Source: Pukyongia sp963768085 (lineage in GTDB: Bacteria; Bacteroidota; Bacteroidia; Flavobacteriales; Flavobacteriaceae). From it: DNA of 64,000 bases. The number at the start of each line of letters is the position of its first letter. Positions within the stretch are counted from its first letter, which is position 1. The translations under genes and the position numbers were made by a program. Under the pieces are notes generated by a model. It did not search any database. It saw nothing but the letters and a program-made list of their open reading frames with translations, and had not been told where the DNA came from. Of this stretch, positions 1 to 9,722 are shown in pieces. Location: the NCBI GenBank assembly GCA_963768085.1, contig CAVYGO010000003.1:186001-250000 (forward strand). Direction: 5' to 3'.

Positions 1-354
1 ACTGTGTCCTCCACGATCTATGGGTCGTTCGATAATACCCAGATAAACCGCTAATTCATATTCCTTCGCCAGCCTGCAAATTTCATCCAGATCACCGTTG
101 TCTATGCAAATCGAATTCGATACATAATGCGCGTGAAGTTCCTTATTCACTTTTGTATCCCATTCGGCTCCCCCGGTCAATGCCAGCCAGAATGGATAGC
201 CGGGAATCAATCCTTCACCAAAAACAATAAGATTGGCTTTGTTTTCTGAAGCATCTTCAATTTGTTCTTGTACCCTCCGTATGGTTTCGGTTTTATTCAA
301 CCAAACCGGGGCAATCTGTGCCAGGGCCACTTTTAATTGTTGTTTCTCCTTCAT
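1..354 (-). CDS. Nitrilase/carbon-nitrogen hydrolase family protein (C-terminal part missing)
   Basis: The gene runs off the left edge, so only the first 118 residues are seen. The N-terminus (VALAQIAPVWLN) and the segment LIVFGEGLIPGYPFW match the first conserved block of the nitrilase superfamily; Glu47 in FGEG is the expected catalytic glutamate. The Lys and Cys of the triad lie outside the window. Members hydrolyse nitriles or amides in the cytoplasm; the PGYPFW block resembles true nitrilases and cyanide-hydratase-type members more than ureidopropionases, but substrate cannot be assigned. The ATG at 354 is 6 bases from the stop of the upstream UbiA gene, so the two are probably cotranscribed. 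Confidence 0.85.
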   Translation of the reverse strand, partial: MKEKQQLKVALAQIAPVWLNKTETIRRVQEQIEDASENKANLIVFGEGLIPGYPFWLALTGGAEWDTKVNKELHAHYVSNSICIDNGDLDEICRLAKEYELAVYLGIIERPIDRGGHS

Positions 355-360
355 TCCTGT

Positions 361-1266
361 TTATAAGATTCTGTTGAGTAAAACATCCACATCGATCAGG
401 ACAATGCTAAATACGCCTATCACGATCACAAGTTTCAAGATTGAATGCAGTAGTATGTAGTGCAATTTCCTGGCTGAAACCCACAGGAAGATCAGAAATA
501 CGACTAATGCAAGGATGCTGCCGTAAAAGTAGAAATACATATACCCTATATCGAAGCGGGTAAGTAAAAAGTATATCGGTATCAACGTAAGAATGGAGAG
601 TAAGGTGAGCATGCGTTTTGATGTTCTTTCTCCATAAACCACCGGTATAGTTCTGTAATTCTGGGCAAAATCCCCTTTTATATTCTCCAGGTCTTTTACC
701 AGTTCGCGCATCGAAATCACGAGAAACAGGAAGGTGGCATGCACGAAAATCACAAGATCGAAATTCCTGTAATAAATGAAAACCGCAAAGAACGGAATTA
801 CCGCAAGTATGGCCGCCGTTATGTTGCCTATGAACGGATACCGTTTCAACCTGTGTGAATAGTACCAAATTCCAAAAATGTAGATACTGAAGAACAATAC
901 CGCCCGGAAAGACACATAGCTTGCAAAGATCACCGAGATAAAATTAAGTATGAAATAGGTGGTTAATTTTGTTCGCTGACTTACAAGTCGGTCGAGCATG
1001 GTTTTGTGTGGCCTGTTGATAAGATCCTTCTCGCGATCGTAAAAGTTATTGATGATATAACCCCCGGCAATCGCAGCTGAAGAAGCCAGTACAAGCATCA
1101 GTAAGTTTGGATCGAACAATACTTCCCGTAAAGGAAGATCCGGCGCCAGAATGTATATCGAAGTAAGGTATTGGGCAAGAATAATAATAAGTATGTTGTA
1201 CCCTCGTACCACAGAAAACAAGCTGAAAAATTTTAAAAGAAAAAGTTTCTGCCGTCTGCTTAGCAT
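361..1266 (-). CDS. UbiA family prenyltransferase (geranylgeranylglycerol-phosphate geranylgeranyltransferase-like)
   Basis: A 301-residue polytopic membrane protein with about eight hydrophobic segments. The first Asp-rich motif is NNFYDREKD (Asn73, Asp77, Asp81), and the second is KDLENIKGD (Asp192, Asp199), followed by the TIPVVYG block of UbiA enzymes. These motifs bind Mg-prenyl diphosphate. Homologues in flavobacteria are usually labelled as digeranylgeranylglyceryl phosphate synthase by similarity to archaeal enzymes; the acceptor is not proven and could be a quinone precursor or a glycerol lipid. It lies 20 bases downstream of the mevalonate kinase gene on the same strand, which fits use of isoprenoid diphosphates made by that pathway. 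Confidence 0.85.
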   Translation of the reverse strand: MLSRRQKLFLLKFFSLFSVVRGYNILIIILAQYLTSIYILAPDLPLREVLFDPNLLMLVLASSAAIAGGYIINNFYDREKDLINRPHKTMLDRLVSQRTKLTTYFILNFISVIFASYVSFRAVLFFSIYIFGIWYYSHRLKRYPFIGNITAAILAVIPFFAVFIYYRNFDLVIFVHATFLFLVISMRELVKDLENIKGDFAQNYRTIPVVYGERTSKRMLTLLSILTLIPIYFLLTRFDIGYMYFYFYGSILALVVFLIFLWVSARKLHYILLHSILKLVIVIGVFSIVLIDVDVLLNRIL

Positions 1267-1286
1267 ACTCTATGTGTGAAATTATT

Positions 1287-2225
1287 TCAGAAATTATAAA
1301 CCACTTCGAGCTTATAATCTTTTAAGGCCTCTTTAGCCTTAGGTAGGTCTTCGGTGAATCCCAGCATATATCCTCCTCCTCCCGAACCACATAGCTTCAG
1401 AAAGTAGGCATTGGATTCGATCCCTTTTTTCCACAACGTATGAAATTCCTTCGGAATCATAGGTTTGAAATTTTCAAGCACCACCTTGGAAAGTTGTTTT
1501 ATATTTCCGAAGAGTGATTTTACATCTCCGTTTAGGAAATCCTCCACACAGGCATCGGTATGTTTCACAAACTGATTCTTCAGCATGGTACGGAATCCTT
1601 CCTGTTTCATATTATCCATAAAGATCTTCACCATAGGCGCTGTCTCTCCGGTACTCCCGCTATCCAGAAGAAAAACTGCGCCAGTTCCGGATTCCGTTTG
1701 AGATGGAATACCCGCTGGCTCAATATTATCTTTGGAATTAATAAGGATGGGCAAACTTAAGTAGCTGTTCAGAGGGTCTAGTCCTGAGGATTTGCCATGA
1801 AAGAATGATTCCATTTCAGCAAAAATACTTTTCAATTGAAGTAATTTATCCCGTGTAAGGTTCTCTAAGACTGTGATTTTATCCGTGGCGTACTTGTCGT
1901 AAATAGCCGCTACCAAAGCACCGCTGCTTCCAACTCCATACCCCTGGGGAATACTGGAATCGAAGTATAGACCAGTATCAATATCCTTTTTCAGCCTGTC
2001 CAGATCAAAGGTCACAAGATCAGGTTGGCTCGCCCTCAGGTTTTCCAGATAATTCGAAAAACGTTTTAGGTTTTGGTTGCTCTTATGCGTTGACGGAGTA
2101 TGATGTTCGTCAATTTTCAGGGCGCCGTTATAAAAATTGTAAGGGATGGATAGTCCTTTGGAATCTTTTATAATACCATATTCACCGAAGAGCAGGATTT
2201 TAGAATAAAATAAGGGACCGCGCAT
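1287..2225 (-). CDS. Mevalonate kinase-like GHMP kinase
   Basis: This 312-residue cytoplasmic kinase has all three GHMP motifs: SKILLFGEYGI near the N-terminus, the ATP-binding loop PQGYGVGSSGALVA at residues 93-106, and KLCGSGGGGYMLGF at 277-290. The central SSGLDPLNSYLS segment is typical of the Bacteroidota mevalonate kinase branch. It would phosphorylate mevalonate to 5-phosphomevalonate in isoprenoid synthesis. Context supports this: a diphosphomevalonate decarboxylase gene lies 1.5 kb upstream on the same strand and a prenyltransferase gene directly downstream. Phosphomevalonate kinase is a less likely alternative within the same superfamily. Confidence 0.85.
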   Translation of the reverse strand: MRGPLFYSKILLFGEYGIIKDSKGLSIPYNFYNGALKIDEHHTPSTHKSNQNLKRFSNYLENLRASQPDLVTFDLDRLKKDIDTGLYFDSSIPQGYGVGSSGALVAAIYDKYATDKITVLENLTRDKLLQLKSIFAEMESFFHGKSSGLDPLNSYLSLPILINSKDNIEPAGIPSQTESGTGAVFLLDSGSTGETAPMVKIFMDNMKQEGFRTMLKNQFVKHTDACVEDFLNGDVKSLFGNIKQLSKVVLENFKPMIPKEFHTLWKKGIESNAYFLKLCGSGGGGYMLGFTEDLPKAKEALKDYKLEVVYNF

Positions 2226-2401
2226 ATATCGTATACGATTTCAAGAGTAAAGGTACATTTTTTACCTTAAATCTGATTAATTACAGCAAAGATATACTTT
2301 CCCACGTGCTTTTTTCAGAAAATATCCTTAAAAAATTGAAGTCTGACCTTATCCCAAGAAGCTAATTTTTAGTAAATTAGAAATAAAAAACAACCAACGC
2401 C

Positions 2402-3781
2402 ATGAAAAAGCAACTAACTCTAATTGTACTGGGGATATTTATTTCCCTTAACTCAAATTACGCTCAAACACATACCTGGAATGGTAATGGGGGCGACAAC
2501 GACTGGTTCAACCCATCAAATTGGATACAAAACTCAGTTCCCAATGCCGCTAGTAACGTCTTAATTTCTGCCGGAGCCAATGTCGAAATCTTAAGCGGCA
2601 CTGCTAATGCAGACGAAATTCAATTATCAGGAAGTGCAACCCTCACCTTGGCAAACGATCTTAATCTGGGTACAGAGTTACGCATCACACAAAATAGCAT
2701 TTTTGTATTTCAAGGCGGTACGTTTAACGGAGGAATCGTAGAGAATGAAGGAATATTTCGCCTCGAGACCCTGGCATTGAAAAGCATTGTGAACACTACT
2801 ATAAACAACAATTTTCAGCTGCTCGTAGTGCTGTCAAACCAAATTCTAATCACCGACGTTGAGATCAATAATAGCACAGGTTCTATAATCGACATTGCCA
2901 GCGTTGGCGGATTCTTAAGTCAGGGTGGAAACCCTTCAGTACTTAACAATGACGGATTCCTTAACAAATCGCCCGACGGCGTAAATCCGGTTGGCAACTT
3001 TTATGTGATCCTGGATATAAACAACTCCGGTGTGATCGATATTGCTGAAAATGAAACCCTGTTATGTTTAGGAGGAAATATAACTTTGAACAATCTCAAT
3101 ACAGGTTTAATTCGGGGTAAAGGCACCTTCGATATTACGGCTAACTTTAATAATTCTGGTCTCATTGCTCCTGGGGGAGAAGGAGAAGTGGGCACATTTC
3201 ATATTACTAATATCTTCAATCTCTCACCGCCCGGTGCCTTGTTAATCGATATAGGCGCGGATGCAAACCAATACGACGTCATTGAGGTTTTTGGCACGCC
3301 ACAGCTGGAAGGCGATATTTTTGTTGAATGCTTGGCGACTCTTACCGTTGGTGATGAATTCCCAATTATAACAGCTACAAATGGATTCGGAAGTTGTAAT
3401 TTTCCGCAGTTTGTCTATGCCAATCTCCTGGCAAGCAGTTATGAGTTTGAAGTTATATGTGAACCAAATACAGTCTACTTGAGATTTGTGCAGGAAATAA
3501 TTCTGAACAATGACGATTTCACCCCTGGCGAAATTGATTTCTATACCCAACCTAATCCTGCTTCCGAATTAGTTCAGGTAGTTTTTCCTTCGGAATTATT
3601 TCAACAATACCAATCGTTAGAGATCGCAATTATAAATGCGGTGGGGCAAGAAGTAGATGTATTGCAACTTTCTACTGATAATAAAAGCTTTGAGACTTCG
3701 AATTTGTCTACTGGGATCTATTTTATTCAGTTGAAAACAAAAGGTCGCATCCTTGCAACAACGAAAATGGTGAAGTTATAA
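2402..3781 (+). CDS. Secreted protein with type IX secretion sorting domain
   Basis: A 459-residue protein with a clear signal peptide (MKKQLTLIVLGIFISLNSNYAQ) followed by a beta-helix-like region rich in Asn, Gly and Ile (WNGNGGDNDWFNPSNW then short hydrophobic strands). The last 80 residues form a type A T9SS C-terminal domain: QPNPASELVQV, then NAVGQEV, then LSTGIYFIQL and a Lys-rich tail. The protein should cross the outer membrane through T9SS and be anchored or released at the surface. No catalytic motif was recognised. It overlaps the convergent mvaD gene by 6 bases at the 3' end and sits inside the mevalonate block without an obvious functional link. Confidence 0.85.
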   Translation: MKKQLTLIVLGIFISLNSNYAQTHTWNGNGGDNDWFNPSNWIQNSVPNAASNVLISAGANVEILSGTANADEIQLSGSATLTLANDLNLGTELRITQNSIFVFQGGTFNGGIVENEGIFRLETLALKSIVNTTINNNFQLLVVLSNQILITDVEINNSTGSIIDIASVGGFLSQGGNPSVLNNDGFLNKSPDGVNPVGNFYVILDINNSGVIDIAENETLLCLGGNITLNNLNTGLIRGKGTFDITANFNNSGLIAPGGEGEVGTFHITNIFNLSPPGALLIDIGADANQYDVIEVFGTPQLEGDIFVECLATLTVGDEFPIITATNGFGSCNFPQFVYANLLASSYEFEVICEPNTVYLRFVQEIILNNDDFTPGEIDFYTQPNPASELVQVVFPSELFQQYQSLEIAIINAVGQEVDVLQLSTDNKSFETSNLSTGIYFIQLKTKGRILATTKMVKL

Positions 3782-4855
3782 TCGGGTCGCACCTAAGCCT
3801 GCATGATCTTCAATATAGCTGCCATTCTTACAGAATTGGGTTAGATCTGATCGAATAAAAGCAGCTACCTCGGCCTTTTCGGATTCAGGATATAGTACAT
3901 GCACATTGGCTCCCGCGTCCAGGGTAAAGCATAGGTTGCTCCCTTTATCTTTGCGGAATTGCCAGATCCTGTTAATGATCTCCAGGGTATTGGGTTTCAT
4001 TAATATGAAATAAGGCAGGGAGGTCATCATCATGGCGTGTAGCTGAAGCGCTTCAGACTCCACAATCTCAATAAAACCGTCTAGGTCACCCGATTTAAAA
4101 ATCGACACAAGCCTGCTCATATTCGAATTAGCCTGTATAAATCGCTGTTCGGCATAGGGGTGATCCTGCATAAGCCCGTGTCCTAAGGTACTGCTCACCT
4201 GCTTCTCTCCTTTATCCACCAGTAAAATGCTGTCCTGGTAATTTTTGAAATTCTCATGGACCTCGTACGGATATTTTAAGCCGATGAGATTGCTGCTACC
4301 ATCGATATCCGTATGTTCTCCCCAAACGATTAGTGGCCCCTCGATACTTCTGCAGGCGCTTCCCGAACCTAATCTCGCGAGAAAAGATGCTTTTCTTCTG
4401 AAAAAATCATCGGTCATTTCGGCTTCGCTCAATGACCTTTCAAGATCCATTAAACATAAAGCCAGGGCGCTCATCCCACTTGCGGAAGAAGCAATTCCAC
4501 TGCTATGCGGAAAGGAATTGGAAGTTTCTATTCTGAAAGAATATTTGGAAATAAAAGGTACATATTCGGCAACCCTTTCAAAGAACTGTTGAATTTTGGG
4601 TTCGAATCCGGGTTCTCTTTGCCCTTCTAAATACACTTCAAAATCGTATCCCGCTGTGGTTTTTGCCTTAAACGAAAGAGTAGTCGTTGTATGGCAGTTT
4701 GAAAGTGTAAAACTCACCGATGCATTCTTCGGAAGTTGCTCCCCGTATTTACCCCAATACTTGACCAAAGCTATATTGCTGGGCGATCTCCAGGATACGC
4801 TACCACTTTTTAATTCAGTTGAAAAATGTTTAGGAAGAAATTGAGATTCCGGCAT
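3776..4855 (-). CDS. mvaD: Diphosphomevalonate decarboxylase
   Basis: A 359-residue GHMP-fold enzyme. It shows SPSNIALVKYWGKYG at residues 24-38 (Lys32, Trp34 region of the family), the phosphate-binding loop SSGIASSASGMSALAL from residue 118, the GSGSACRSIEGP block, and LDAGANVHVLYP with Asp313 as the expected catalytic aspartate. It converts mevalonate 5-diphosphate to isopentenyl diphosphate with ATP. The length matches the Bacteroidota branch. The gene is on the same strand as the mevalonate kinase but is separated from it by the convergent T9SS gene, so it has its own promoter. Its stop overlaps that gene's stop. Confidence 0.93.
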   Translation of the reverse strand: MPESQFLPKHFSTELKSGSVSWRSPSNIALVKYWGKYGEQLPKNASVSFTLSNCHTTTTLSFKAKTTAGYDFEVYLEGQREPGFEPKIQQFFERVAEYVPFISKYSFRIETSNSFPHSSGIASSASGMSALALCLMDLERSLSEAEMTDDFFRRKASFLARLGSGSACRSIEGPLIVWGEHTDIDGSSNLIGLKYPYEVHENFKNYQDSILLVDKGEKQVSSTLGHGLMQDHPYAEQRFIQANSNMSRLVSIFKSGDLDGFIEIVESEALQLHAMMMTSLPYFILMKPNTLEIINRIWQFRKDKGSNLCFTLDAGANVHVLYPESEKAEVAAFIRSDLTQFCKNGSYIEDHAGLGATRL

Positions 4856-4946
4856 GCATAGGATTTTTCAGCACAAAGATAGCGAAAACCGCTACAGTCC
4901 AAAAGATTCCTAATTTGCTATATTTGAAAGAACTAATCATATCGAA

Positions 4947-6051
4947 TTGAATTTCAACATCTATAACAGTCTTATTCTTGCCGGGGTCATCCAGGGACTT
5001 ATATTCGGGATCGTATTCCTGTTCAATAAAAAATACCGGGCAAAAAGCACCTACTATTTAATTGCGTGGATTATTACCTATTCGCTTAGCAATCTTCAGT
5101 ATTATTTGCTGGATACCGGAATTGTGGATTTTGAAGAATTCTACGATTACATCTACATCGCCTGGCCCTTATTGATGCCTGCTTTGATCATCATGTATTG
5201 CCATACGCTCTTATACCCGGACAGAAAGATCAGCTGGGGTGAACGACTTTTGTTTGTTCCATTTATCGTCGGATTAATCCTGGGACTGTCTTATAAAATA
5301 TTCAGGGCGATTGAATTCAAACATGAAGGCTTGAGTGTGTTTTTTATAGAACTTACTCCAGTCGGTGAGTTACTGGCCATTCTTTACAGTGTGATCGCCA
5401 TAATCTACATGCTTGTTACCAGTCCATAGATTTCAGAAGAAGGAATCGTATTCTGTAAATAAGGTGAGTTTACAATTGAATTGGTTTAAGATCACGCTCA
5501 TATTGCTGTTCATCACTACTCTTATCTGGGCGTATTCTGAAATTATGTATGGAGACTCCGATGATATTTCATACTTCTACCCACTGTGGATCATCGTTGC
5601 TTTTCTCATCTACTGGCTGGGTCATCTGGGGATGTACAAATATGGAATCAATGAACAACGAAAAAAGATCCGAAAAACCGTCCACGACCGTTATTCCATT
5701 ACAGAAATATTGCCTCAGAAGAATGAGCATATCACGGCCATGAAACAATTCCTGGAAGGAGATCGCAATTTTTTAGATCCGAATATCTCACTGGATACAA
5801 TCGCCAATGAGCTCAATTTAAGTTCGGGTCATCTATCAAAAGTGATCAATACGGAATTGGGTATATCGTTTAAAGATTATTTGAACAATCTTCGTATTGA
5901 CGAAGCAAAACTCTATTTGAAAGATCCCGAATTCGCAAATTACACCCTGGCTGCTATCGGCCTGGAAGCCGGATTTAACTCTAAGTCAGCCTTCAACGCT
6001 TCCTTTAAGAAGATCACCGACCTCACCCCTTCCCAATACCGACAGCAATAA
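4947..6051 (+). pseudogene. AraC-type regulator with N-terminal membrane domain, frameshifted
   Basis: Two abutting frames together make one gene. The first (4947-5426, TTG start) encodes several transmembrane segments beginning NFNIYNSLILAGVIQGLIFG; the second (frame open from before 5430 to 6051) continues the membrane domain and ends with a two-helix-turn-helix AraC domain (LSSGHLSKVINTELG, then AAIGLEAGFNSKSAFNASFKK). The family is normally one chain of about 370 residues with the membrane part N-terminal. A net gain of one base (or loss of two) near 5410-5427 shifts the frame: reading moves from LVTSP-stop to LPVHRFQKKES. Either a sequencing error or a disabling mutation. If intact it would be a membrane-bound transcription regulator. 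Confidence 0.8.
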
Positions 6052-6190
6052 GCTTTGTTGTGCTGTTATTTCGTTAAGCTGAAAAAACAGGACATTACTT
6101 TTTTCTACTCGAATTAGATTTGATTTCCTGAATCGCTTTTAAGCCTTGGGGGCACGAACTTTCCCTGCTTATGCTTTAAAACTAAGAAAG

Positions 6191-9100
6191 ATGAAACGTC
6201 TATGTTATTTTTTATTGATGATAAGTACGCCTTTGTTCTCACAAGTTGGGATTGGAACTATCACACCGAATGCCAGCCTGGAAATTCAATCCACCAACCA
6301 GGCGACACCGGCCAGTACCGATGGACTCCTTATCCCGAAAGTTGATGAATTCCCTGTAACCAACCCGGGGGCGTCACAAGATGGAATGCTGGTGTATGCC
6401 ACAGGAGCAGGAAGCGTGTCTAAAGGTTTTTATTACTGGGATAATGGGACTACAGCATGGGTACTGGCGACAGGTGCTAAAAAAATTGATGATTTGAGTG
6501 ACGGTGGTTCCGATGCCACAGGTTCTTCAATTTTTCTCGGAATAAATGCGGGGCTGAATGATGATGGGACCGATAATAGAAATATAGGCGTTGGTTTTCA
6601 AAGTCTTGAGAATAACACGGACGGATATTTGAATACCGCTGTTGGATATTCTAGTCTTAGAAACACCACGGGCTATTTGAATAGTGGATTTGGTGATCGA
6701 ACATTAGAAGCTAATACCACTGGAACCCATAACACCGCTATCGGATCCGGAGCATTAAAGTTAAATTCAACAGCATCTGGAAATACAGGTGTGGGCTCAG
6801 AAGCATTAACAGAAAACACTATAGGTTATAGCAATACGGGGATTGGTATAAACTCCATGCGAGACAATATAGATGGAAACTGGAATACGGCTGTAGGTGC
6901 TGCATCTCTCACTAATAACGAAACTGGAACATCAAATACAGCAATTGGCGGATTTGCCATGCATTGGAATGATGGTGGAATAGGTAATACGGCGATTGGG
7001 CATTATGCGTTATTCTCATATAGTAATGGAACAGGGAATTATAATACAGCAATCGGACAAAATGCAATGTTAAATTCAGACAATTCTAATATCAATGTTT
7101 CTATAGGATATAATACTTTGTATAATTTATCCTCGGGAGATGGTAACCTGGCATTAGGTGATAGTTCGCTCTATGAATTAACCAACGGAGATAACAATGT
7201 TTCTATAGGACGTGAAAGTTTATATCTAAATAACACCGGAAGTAGAAATGTTACTTTGGGGTATCAATCTGGATATTTTGAAACAGGAAATGATAAATTA
7301 TATATTGAGAATTCGAATGCGGACGCCAATAGCGCCTTGATCTATGGAGAATTCGACAACGATATCCTAAGAACAAATGGAACCTTACAAATTGGAAATC
7401 CGGCCTCCGGGGGGTTTGCTTTTCCAATTTCAGATGGTACCGCAAACCAGGTATTGCAAACAGACGGAGCTGGGGCTATGAACTGGGTAGATCCAAATGC
7501 TAGTGGTGCTGAACGTATTGATGATTTGAGTGACGGGTTAACCGATGCTACGGGGTCATCGATATTTCTCGGAATTGGTGCAGGAACTAATGATGACGGA
7601 ACCGGCAACCGCAATACCGGTTTAGGATTCAATGCCTTGAACACCAATGTTGATGGTTTCTCGAACATCGCCTTCGGGCATAGATCATTATTTAGTAATG
7701 TAACAGGCGATTATAATTTGGCAATCGGCGCCGACGCACTTTACAACACCACCGGGGCACGCAATGTTGGGGTTGGTCATCAGACTCTGTTGTTGAATAC
7801 TACCGGCAATTTCAATGTGGCGCTGGGCGCAAATGCCGGACACTATGTACAGGGAGATAACAACGTATTTGTGGGTCGATCTGCCGGTTATGTAGGCAGC
7901 ACACACCCAAAAAGTGGTAGTGTGTTCCTTGGAAATGAAGCAGGTTATTCAGAAACGAATAGTAATCGGTTGTATATAGAAAATTCGAATGCAAATCGCA
8001 ACAATGCCCTAATCTATGGCGAATTCGATAACGATATTCTCCGTACTAATGGGACACTACAAATTGGAAATCCAACTGGCACTGGTTATGCTTTACCCAC
8101 AGTTGATGGTACTCCCAATCAAGTACTTCAGACAGACGGTGCTGGTGCTACGACCTGGGTGGATCCTTCGGCAAGTGTTACGCATGAAATCAACGATTTA
8201 GTTGATGGCCGTTCAGACAATGATGGAACCGATGATGGGTCTTCTATTTACTTAGGGGATGGAGCTGGAATCATTGATGACTATTCGGATAACCGGAATG
8301 TATCTATTGGCTATCAATCAATGAATGCCTCCTACTTTGGTTATAATAACGTGGCGATGGGATATCAGTCTTTAGCTTCCAATACAGTGGGATATCAAAA
8401 CACCGCGATTGGTTATCAAAGTATGTACTCGAATACATCAGGGTATAGTAATATCGCCATAGGAGATCTAGCTTTAAACCAGGTATCTTCGGAAATTGGT
8501 AATACGGCTGTAGGGAGACGGGCACTTGAACTAAAAACCAGCGGTAGTTATAATACTGCAGTTGGACTCCATGCTTTAAAAGATAATCTAGTCGGTGCGA
8601 GTAACACCGCCATTGGCACCTCTGCAGGAACTAATGCTGAAGGGGATAGAAACGTTTTTGTTGGCCGCAATGCTGGTGCAGGAACGATAACTCGTACGGT
8701 GTCAGACAATGTTTTCATTGGATACGCGTCTGGTTTTGATGAAGTAAACAGTGACAGATTATACATCGAAAACTCAAATAGCACTACGCCACTTATCTAC
8801 GGCGAATTCGATACTGATGTCCTGGGGTTTAACGGAGCTGTAGCCATTGGGCATCAAGCTCCGCTAAGTCCATTCCATGTTATAAATGAAGGCACATCAG
8901 GCGTTCAAAATATCGTGGCTACCATTGGGTCTAATACGTCCAATCGGCCTGTATTATTATTTTCGGAAACTGCAACAGCAAACTTCAATGATGGGATGAG
9001 CCTTGAATATGATGGAAGAGGTTCTGGTAATGCAAACAGAATGGTCTTTAATGATATAGGCGGGAGTCCTCTATTTGAATTTAGAAATGGTGGCGACCTT

Positions 9101-9664
9101 ACCCTTGTAGACGGTGACCTCATAGTTCGAGGTGCTGCCACAGATCGTGAGATCAAGCTGGAAGACGATGCCGGAAATGCGGATCGTGTCCTCATGCGTC
9201 AAACAAACACTCAAGATATTTATGTTGGTGACATTGATAATAATGGCGGCGACACCTATATTCGTGCCGGCGGGAACACAGAATTGTCCGTTATTGCAGG
9301 GAGCGGATTTGTCGGCGTAAATACCCTTACACCCGGATGGGATCTTGAAGTGAATGGAAATGCTGCTAAACCGGGCGGTGGTTCCTGGATCAACTCTTCG
9401 GATAGGCGATTAAAACAAAACATCAATACCTACCAGGATGGACTTCAGCAGTTGCTTCAAATTGAGCCGGTTACCTTCAACTATAATACGCTAAGTGGCT
9501 TTGATACCTCCAAAGAGCATGTGGGTGTGATCGCACAAGAACTTCAGAAAGTTGTACCTTATATGGTACAAAACTATCAAAGTGATAAGGGCGAATTCCT
9601 TTCGGTAGATAATTCGGCCATGACCTATATGCTGATCAACGCCGTGAAGGAGCAGCAGCAATAG
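6191..9664 (+). CDS. Large secreted protein with YadA-like head repeats and S74 chaperone domain, cut by an in-frame amber codon
   Basis: The ATG at 6191 was chosen because it starts a signal peptide (MKRLCYFLLMISTPLFSQ). About 1157 residues follow. Most of the protein is made of NTAIGYQSL-type repeats as in trimeric autotransporter heads, arranged in three large homologous blocks (roughly 6480-7510, 7511-8185 and 8186-8870), each opening with a DDLSDG-type motif and closing with LYIENSN, LIYGEFD and FNG or TNG. The C-terminus carries an endosialidase-type S74 chaperone domain: SSDRRLKQNI with the Ser-Asp self-cleavage site and a Lys, then HVGVIAQELQKVVP. A TAG at 9662-9664 stops it just before the usual coiled-coil tail; the same frame stays open for 21 more codons to TAA at 9728, which would overlap the next gene by 8 bases. 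It is probably a trimeric surface fibre. Confidence 0.8.
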   Translation: MKRLCYFLLMISTPLFSQVGIGTITPNASLEIQSTNQATPASTDGLLIPKVDEFPVTNPGASQDGMLVYATGAGSVSKGFYYWDNGTTAWVLATGAKKIDDLSDGGSDATGSSIFLGINAGLNDDGTDNRNIGVGFQSLENNTDGYLNTAVGYSSLRNTTGYLNSGFGDRTLEANTTGTHNTAIGSGALKLNSTASGNTGVGSEALTENTIGYSNTGIGINSMRDNIDGNWNTAVGAASLTNNETGTSNTAIGGFAMHWNDGGIGNTAIGHYALFSYSNGTGNYNTAIGQNAMLNSDNSNINVSIGYNTLYNLSSGDGNLALGDSSLYELTNGDNNVSIGRESLYLNNTGSRNVTLGYQSGYFETGNDKLYIENSNADANSALIYGEFDNDILRTNGTLQIGNPASGGFAFPISDGTANQVLQTDGAGAMNWVDPNASGAERIDDLSDGLTDATGSSIFLGIGAGTNDDGTGNRNTGLGFNALNTNVDGFSNIAFGHRSLFSNVTGDYNLAIGADALYNTTGARNVGVGHQTLLLNTTGNFNVALGANAGHYVQGDNNVFVGRSAGYVGSTHPKSGSVFLGNEAGYSETNSNRLYIENSNANRNNALIYGEFDNDILRTNGTLQIGNPTGTGYALPTVDGTPNQVLQTDGAGATTWVDPSASVTHEINDLVDGRSDNDGTDDGSSIYLGDGAGIIDDYSDNRNVSIGYQSMNASYFGYNNVAMGYQSLASNTVGYQNTAIGYQSMYSNTSGYSNIAIGDLALNQVSSEIGNTAVGRRALELKTSGSYNTAVGLHALKDNLVGASNTAIGTSAGTNAEGDRNVFVGRNAGAGTITRTVSDNVFIGYASGFDEVNSDRLYIENSNSTTPLIYGEFDTDVLGFNGAVAIGHQAPLSPFHVINEGTSGVQNIVATIGSNTSNRPVLLFSETATANFNDGMSLEYDGRGSGNANRMVFNDIGGSPLFEFRNGGDLTLVDGDLIVRGAATDREIKLEDDAGNADRVLMRQTNTQDIYVGDIDNNGGDTYIRAGGNTELSVIAGSGFVGVNTLTPGWDLEVNGNAAKPGGGSWINSSDRRLKQNINTYQDGLQQLLQIEPVTFNYNTLSGFDTSKEHVGVIAQELQKVVPYMVQNYQSDKGEFLSVDNSAMTYMLINAVKEQQQ

Positions 9665-9722
9665 ATCGATACTTTAAAACAAGAACTGGAAGCATTGAAA
9701 AACCTTATAAAAACCACTCACA

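Noticed and set aside
407..868. Frame antisense/other-frame within the UbiA gene
   Set aside because: Overlaps a well-supported membrane protein gene and shows no motif.
9662..9664. TAG as pyrrolysine codon
   Set aside because: Bacteroidota lack a known pyrrolysine system and the position is in a Gln-rich coiled-coil start, where CAG to TAG is simple.
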